This document shows positions 61,528-64,000 of a DNA stretch of 64,000 nucleotides, one piece after another. The position numbers and the translations under genes are program-made. Position 1 is the first letter of the stretch, and every line of letters starts with the position of its first letter. The notes below the pieces were generated by a model. It was not told the DNA's origin. It was given only the letters and a program-made list of their open reading frames with translations, and did not search any database. The DNA comes from Planctomycetota bacterium (lineage in GTDB: Bacteria; Planctomycetota; Phycisphaerae; UBA1845; UTPLA1): positions 62,001 to 126,000 of the forward strand of contig QEVG01000010.1 in the NCBI GenBank assembly GCA_003576905.1, written 5' to 3'.

Positions 61528-64000
61528 TCATGCACCCTGCGCGCCACCGTGTGAATTGTCTTCGCCCGATTCGTCCGGGGGCGACGCCGGGGCGGCGTGT
61601 GTGCCATGATGGTGCGCCGGCGCACCGACGAACTTTTCAACGAAGGACTGAAGCACAAGATAGAATACGGGCGTCAGGAAAAGTCCGAAGAGCGTAACGC
61701 CGAGCATTCCCGAAAACACCGTCGTGCCGAGCGTACGGCGCATTTCCGCGCCCGCCCCGGATGCAAAAACAAGCGGCACCACGCCGAGAATAAAGGCGAA
61801 TGAGGTCATGACGATCGGCCGAAGCCTGAGGCGACAGGCCTCGACCGCGGACTCGAACGCACTCATGCCCGTCTCATGCTGCTGCTTGGCAAACTCAATG
61901 ATCAGCACGGCATTCTTGCACGCCAGGCCCGCCAACACGATAAAGCCGATCTGCGTGAAAAGGTTGTTGTCCATCCCGCGGAGCCACACGCCGAAAAGCG
62001 CGCAGAGCAGGCTCATCGGCACGATCAGGATGATTCCCAGCGGCAGCGAAAAGCTCTCGTATTCCGCGGAGTGAGTCAGGAACACGAAAAGGATGCATAG
62101 CGGAAAGATGAACAGCGCTGTATTGCCCGCGAGCAGCTCCAGGTAGGTCAGCTCCGTCCATTCCACCGCCATCGAGGCCGGCAGCTCCCGTTTCGAGAGG
62201 TCCTCCATGACCGAAATCGCCTGGCCCGAGCTGAATCCCGGCAGCATCGACCCGTTGACCGCGGCGGCCGGGTACATGTTGTAACGGTTGATCATGACCG
62301 GGCCGCTGATTTCATCGATGTTTGCGACGCTGCCAAGCGGTACCATATCGCCGCTGCTGTTTCGCACCTTGAGGATGCGCACATCTTCCGGCCGCGCGCG
62401 AAATCGCGAGTCTCCCTGCGTATTGACCTGCCATGTCCGGCCAAATCGGTTGAAGTCGTTGACGTAGTAGCCGCCAAGATAAACTTGAAGGGTGTTGAAC
62501 ACGTCGGTCAGCGCCACACCCATCGTTTTGCACTTCACGCGGTCAATGTCGGCGAAGAGTTGGGGCGTATTCGCGCGAAACTGGGAAAAAAGACCCACCA
62601 GGCCCGGCTGCTGGTTTCCCTTGTCGACGAGATTGTCGGCCTGCTCCTGAAGCACCTGGAGGCCGTTGTCCCCCCGATCCTCGACCATCAGCTTGAAGCC
62701 TCCGGCCGTCCCCAACCCGTCCACGGCGGGCGCGCCGAAGACCGCGACCATGGCATCCTGGATCTCCGCGTAGAACCGTCCGCGAAGCTGCTGGGCGATC
62801 ACATCAGAATAAAGTTCCGGCGCGTGCCGATGTTCAAACTCGTCGAGCACGGCGAACATCGAGCCGAAGTTAGACCCGTTTGCGTTGAGAAGGAACGACT
62901 GGCCCGCGATGCTCACCGTGTGGCGGACGCCCTTCGTCTCCTGGGCGATTTTCTCGATCCGCTGCATCACATCGACGGTGCGCTCCAGCGACGCCGAATC
63001 GGGCAGTTGCACATTGACGAGCAGATACCCCTTGTCCTGGCTCGGCACGAAGCCCGTGGGAACCGTCATGAAGCCCTTGTAAGTGAGAAAGAGCAGCCCC
63101 GCATAGACGAGAAGCGCGATCGCCGACGCCCGGATCACCCGGCGCACCACGCTCGTATACACCCTCGTTGTCGCGTCAAACACCTTGTTGAAGCCGCGGA
63201 AGAACCAGCCAAGCAGCCCGTCCAATATGCGCGTAAAAAGGTCCTTCTTGGCGGAATGCGGCTTGAGCATGATGGCCGCCAGGGCCGGACTCAGCGTCAG
63301 CGAAACCAGCGCCGAGATCAGTGTCGAAGTTGCAATCGTCAAAGCGAACGCGCGATAGAACTGCCCGGTGATTCCCGACACAAACGCCGTGGGGATAAAA
63401 ACCGCTGACAGTCCGAATGCGATGGCGATCACCGCGACCGTGACCTCTTCCATGGACTTATAGGCCGCCTCTTTCGGCGAAAGGCCGTGCTCGATCCATC
63501 GCTCGACGTTCTCCACCACGACGATGGCATCATCGACCACGATGCCCACCGCCAGCACAAGCCCGAACAGTGTCAGGTTGTTCAGGCTGAAACCGAACAC
63601 CGCCATGATGGCAAAGGTGCCGACGAGCGACACCGGCACCGCCACCAGCGGAATCAGCGTCGATCGCCAATTTTGCAGGAAGACGATCACCACGACCGCC
63701 ACCAGGATGATCGCGTCGCGCAGGGCGTGAAATACCTCGGCGATCGACTCGCTGATGAAGGGCGTCGTGTCGTACACGATGGCATAGTCGATCCCTTCCG
63801 GAAACCGCTGCTTCAACTCCTTCATCTTGTTCTGGATGCGATCGGCCGTATCCAGGGCATTGGAGCCCGGAAGCTGAAACATCGCCAGCCCGACTGACGG
63901 ACGCCCGTCGAGCTTGCAGACCTGGTCCTGGGACTTGGCCCCCAATTCAATTCGAGCGATATCCCGAAGTCGCGTGACCTGACCCGTCGCTCCGGTTTTG
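61528..64000 (-). CDS. RND multidrug efflux transporter, AcrB/HAE1 type, 5' end outside the window
   Basis: The frame is open from the right edge to the stop at 61528, about 824 residues, corresponding to roughly AcrB residue 225 to the C-terminus. Visible parts are the pore domain (RLRDIARIELGA, VGLAMFQLPGSNALDTA), helices TM2-TM6 (VVVIVFLQNWRSTLIPL, LVLAVGIVVDDAIVVVENV with the conserved Asp-Asp pair), the second porter domain, and TM8-TM12 (LAGLACKNAVLIIEFA). These pumps expel drugs, bile salts or solvents using protons, with a periplasmic adaptor and an outer-membrane channel. The C-terminal tail is His- and Pro-rich (HHHGTHAAPASPPDESG). The adaptor is probably upstream, beyond 64000. Confidence 0.95.
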   Translation of the reverse strand, partial: KTGATGQVTRLRDIARIELGAKSQDQVCKLDGRPSVGLAMFQLPGSNALDTADRIQNKMKELKQRFPEGIDYAIVYDTTPFISESIAEVFHALRDAIILVAVVVIVFLQNWRSTLIPLVAVPVSLVGTFAIMAVFGFSLNNLTLFGLVLAVGIVVDDAIVVVENVERWIEHGLSPKEAAYKSMEEVTVAVIAIAFGLSAVFIPTAFVSGITGQFYRAFALTIATSTLISALVSLTLSPALAAIMLKPHSAKKDLFTRILDGLLGWFFRGFNKVFDATTRVYTSVVRRVIRASAIALLVYAGLLFLTYKGFMTVPTGFVPSQDKGYLLVNVQLPDSASLERTVDVMQRIEKIAQETKGVRHTVSIAGQSFLLNANGSNFGSMFAVLDEFEHRHAPELYSDVIAQQLRGRFYAEIQDAMVAVFGAPAVDGLGTAGGFKLMVEDRGDNGLQVLQEQADNLVDKGNQQPGLVGLFSQFRANTPQLFADIDRVKCKTMGVALTDVFNTLQVYLGGYYVNDFNRFGRTWQVNTQGDSRFRARPEDVRILKVRNSSGDMVPLGSVANIDEISGPVMINRYNMYPAAAVNGSMLPGFSSGQAISVMEDLSKRELPASMAVEWTELTYLELLAGNTALFIFPLCILFVFLTHSAEYESFSLPLGIILIVPMSLLCALFGVWLRGMDNNLFTQIGFIVLAGLACKNAVLIIEFAKQQHETGMSAFESAVEACRLRLRPIVMTSFAFILGVVPLVFASGAGAEMRRTLGTTVFSGMLGVTLFGLFLTPVFYLVLQSFVEKFVGAPAHHHGTHAAPASPPDESGEDNSHGGAQGA

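Noticed and set aside
1-64000. CRISPR array or complete insertion sequence
   Set aside because: No regularly spaced repeats and no transposase or integrase frame were found anywhere in the window.

Overview
The window is high-GC DNA, densely coding on both strands. It looks like a chromosome segment of a Planctomycetota bacterium, possibly of the Phycisphaerae lineage. That is an inference from several gene types known to be common there: secreted proteins ending in dockerin-like EF-hand modules, PEP-CTERM proteins, a DUF1800/DUF1501 pair with Tat signals, a pseudopilin with a DUF1559-like layout, and an EF-P with a TGKQ loop. No rRNA, CRISPR array, transposase or origin was seen. The first gene (PPC-like secreted protein) and the last (RND efflux pump) run off the window.

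Layout. 1-6.8 kb: a secreted PPC-like protein divergent from a 1776-residue subtilisin-like protease. 6.9-10.6 kb: a PEP-CTERM protein, two small LuxR-type regulators and a WYL regulator. 10.7-16.4 kb: tRNA-Cys, an RlmN-like radical SAM enzyme, an S41 protease, EF-P and prolyl-tRNA synthetase. 16.7-19.3 kb: an ArsR-type regulator in operon with two SRPBCC proteins. 19.6-23.9 kb: a TSP3/dockerin protein and the DUF1800/DUF1501 pair. 24-27.1 kb: an Rrf2 regulator divergent from a quinol-type nitric oxide reductase. 27.4-39.6 kb: a beta-glucan (laminarin-type) locus with a PEP-CTERM protein, two GH16 enzymes, a clan GH-A enzyme, a GH3 enzyme, a membrane protein, a LacI-family regulator and a pseudopilin. 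39.8-49.7 kb: two giant secreted modular proteins, the second with CotH, lamin-tail, cohesin-like and dockerin-like modules. 49.7-51.1 kb: a small accessory patch with an HTH remnant, palindromic repeats and a DUF4258/XRE toxin-antitoxin pair. 51.4-64 kb: tRNA-Gly, PurD, MurD, a cytochrome c'-like protein, an OprB porin, a CoA-transferase/GNAT fusion, a SulP transporter, a globin-like protein and the RND pump.

The most interesting signal is a repeated palindrome, TGAAACWGTTTCA, found seven times between 27.4 and 37.3 kb and only in intergenic DNA. It lies upstream of the PEP-CTERM gene, both GH16 genes, the GH3 operon and the lacI-type gene itself, where it overlaps the predicted transcription start. 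This defines a candidate local LacI regulon for extracellular beta-glucan breakdown and brings a PEP-CTERM surface protein into it. A second regulatory signal is a perfect 18-bp palindrome between the -35 and -10 of the nitric oxide reductase gene, facing an Rrf2 regulator whose middle cluster cysteine is serine. A third is a consensus promoter that would give a leaderless toxin mRNA in the toxin-antitoxin pair.
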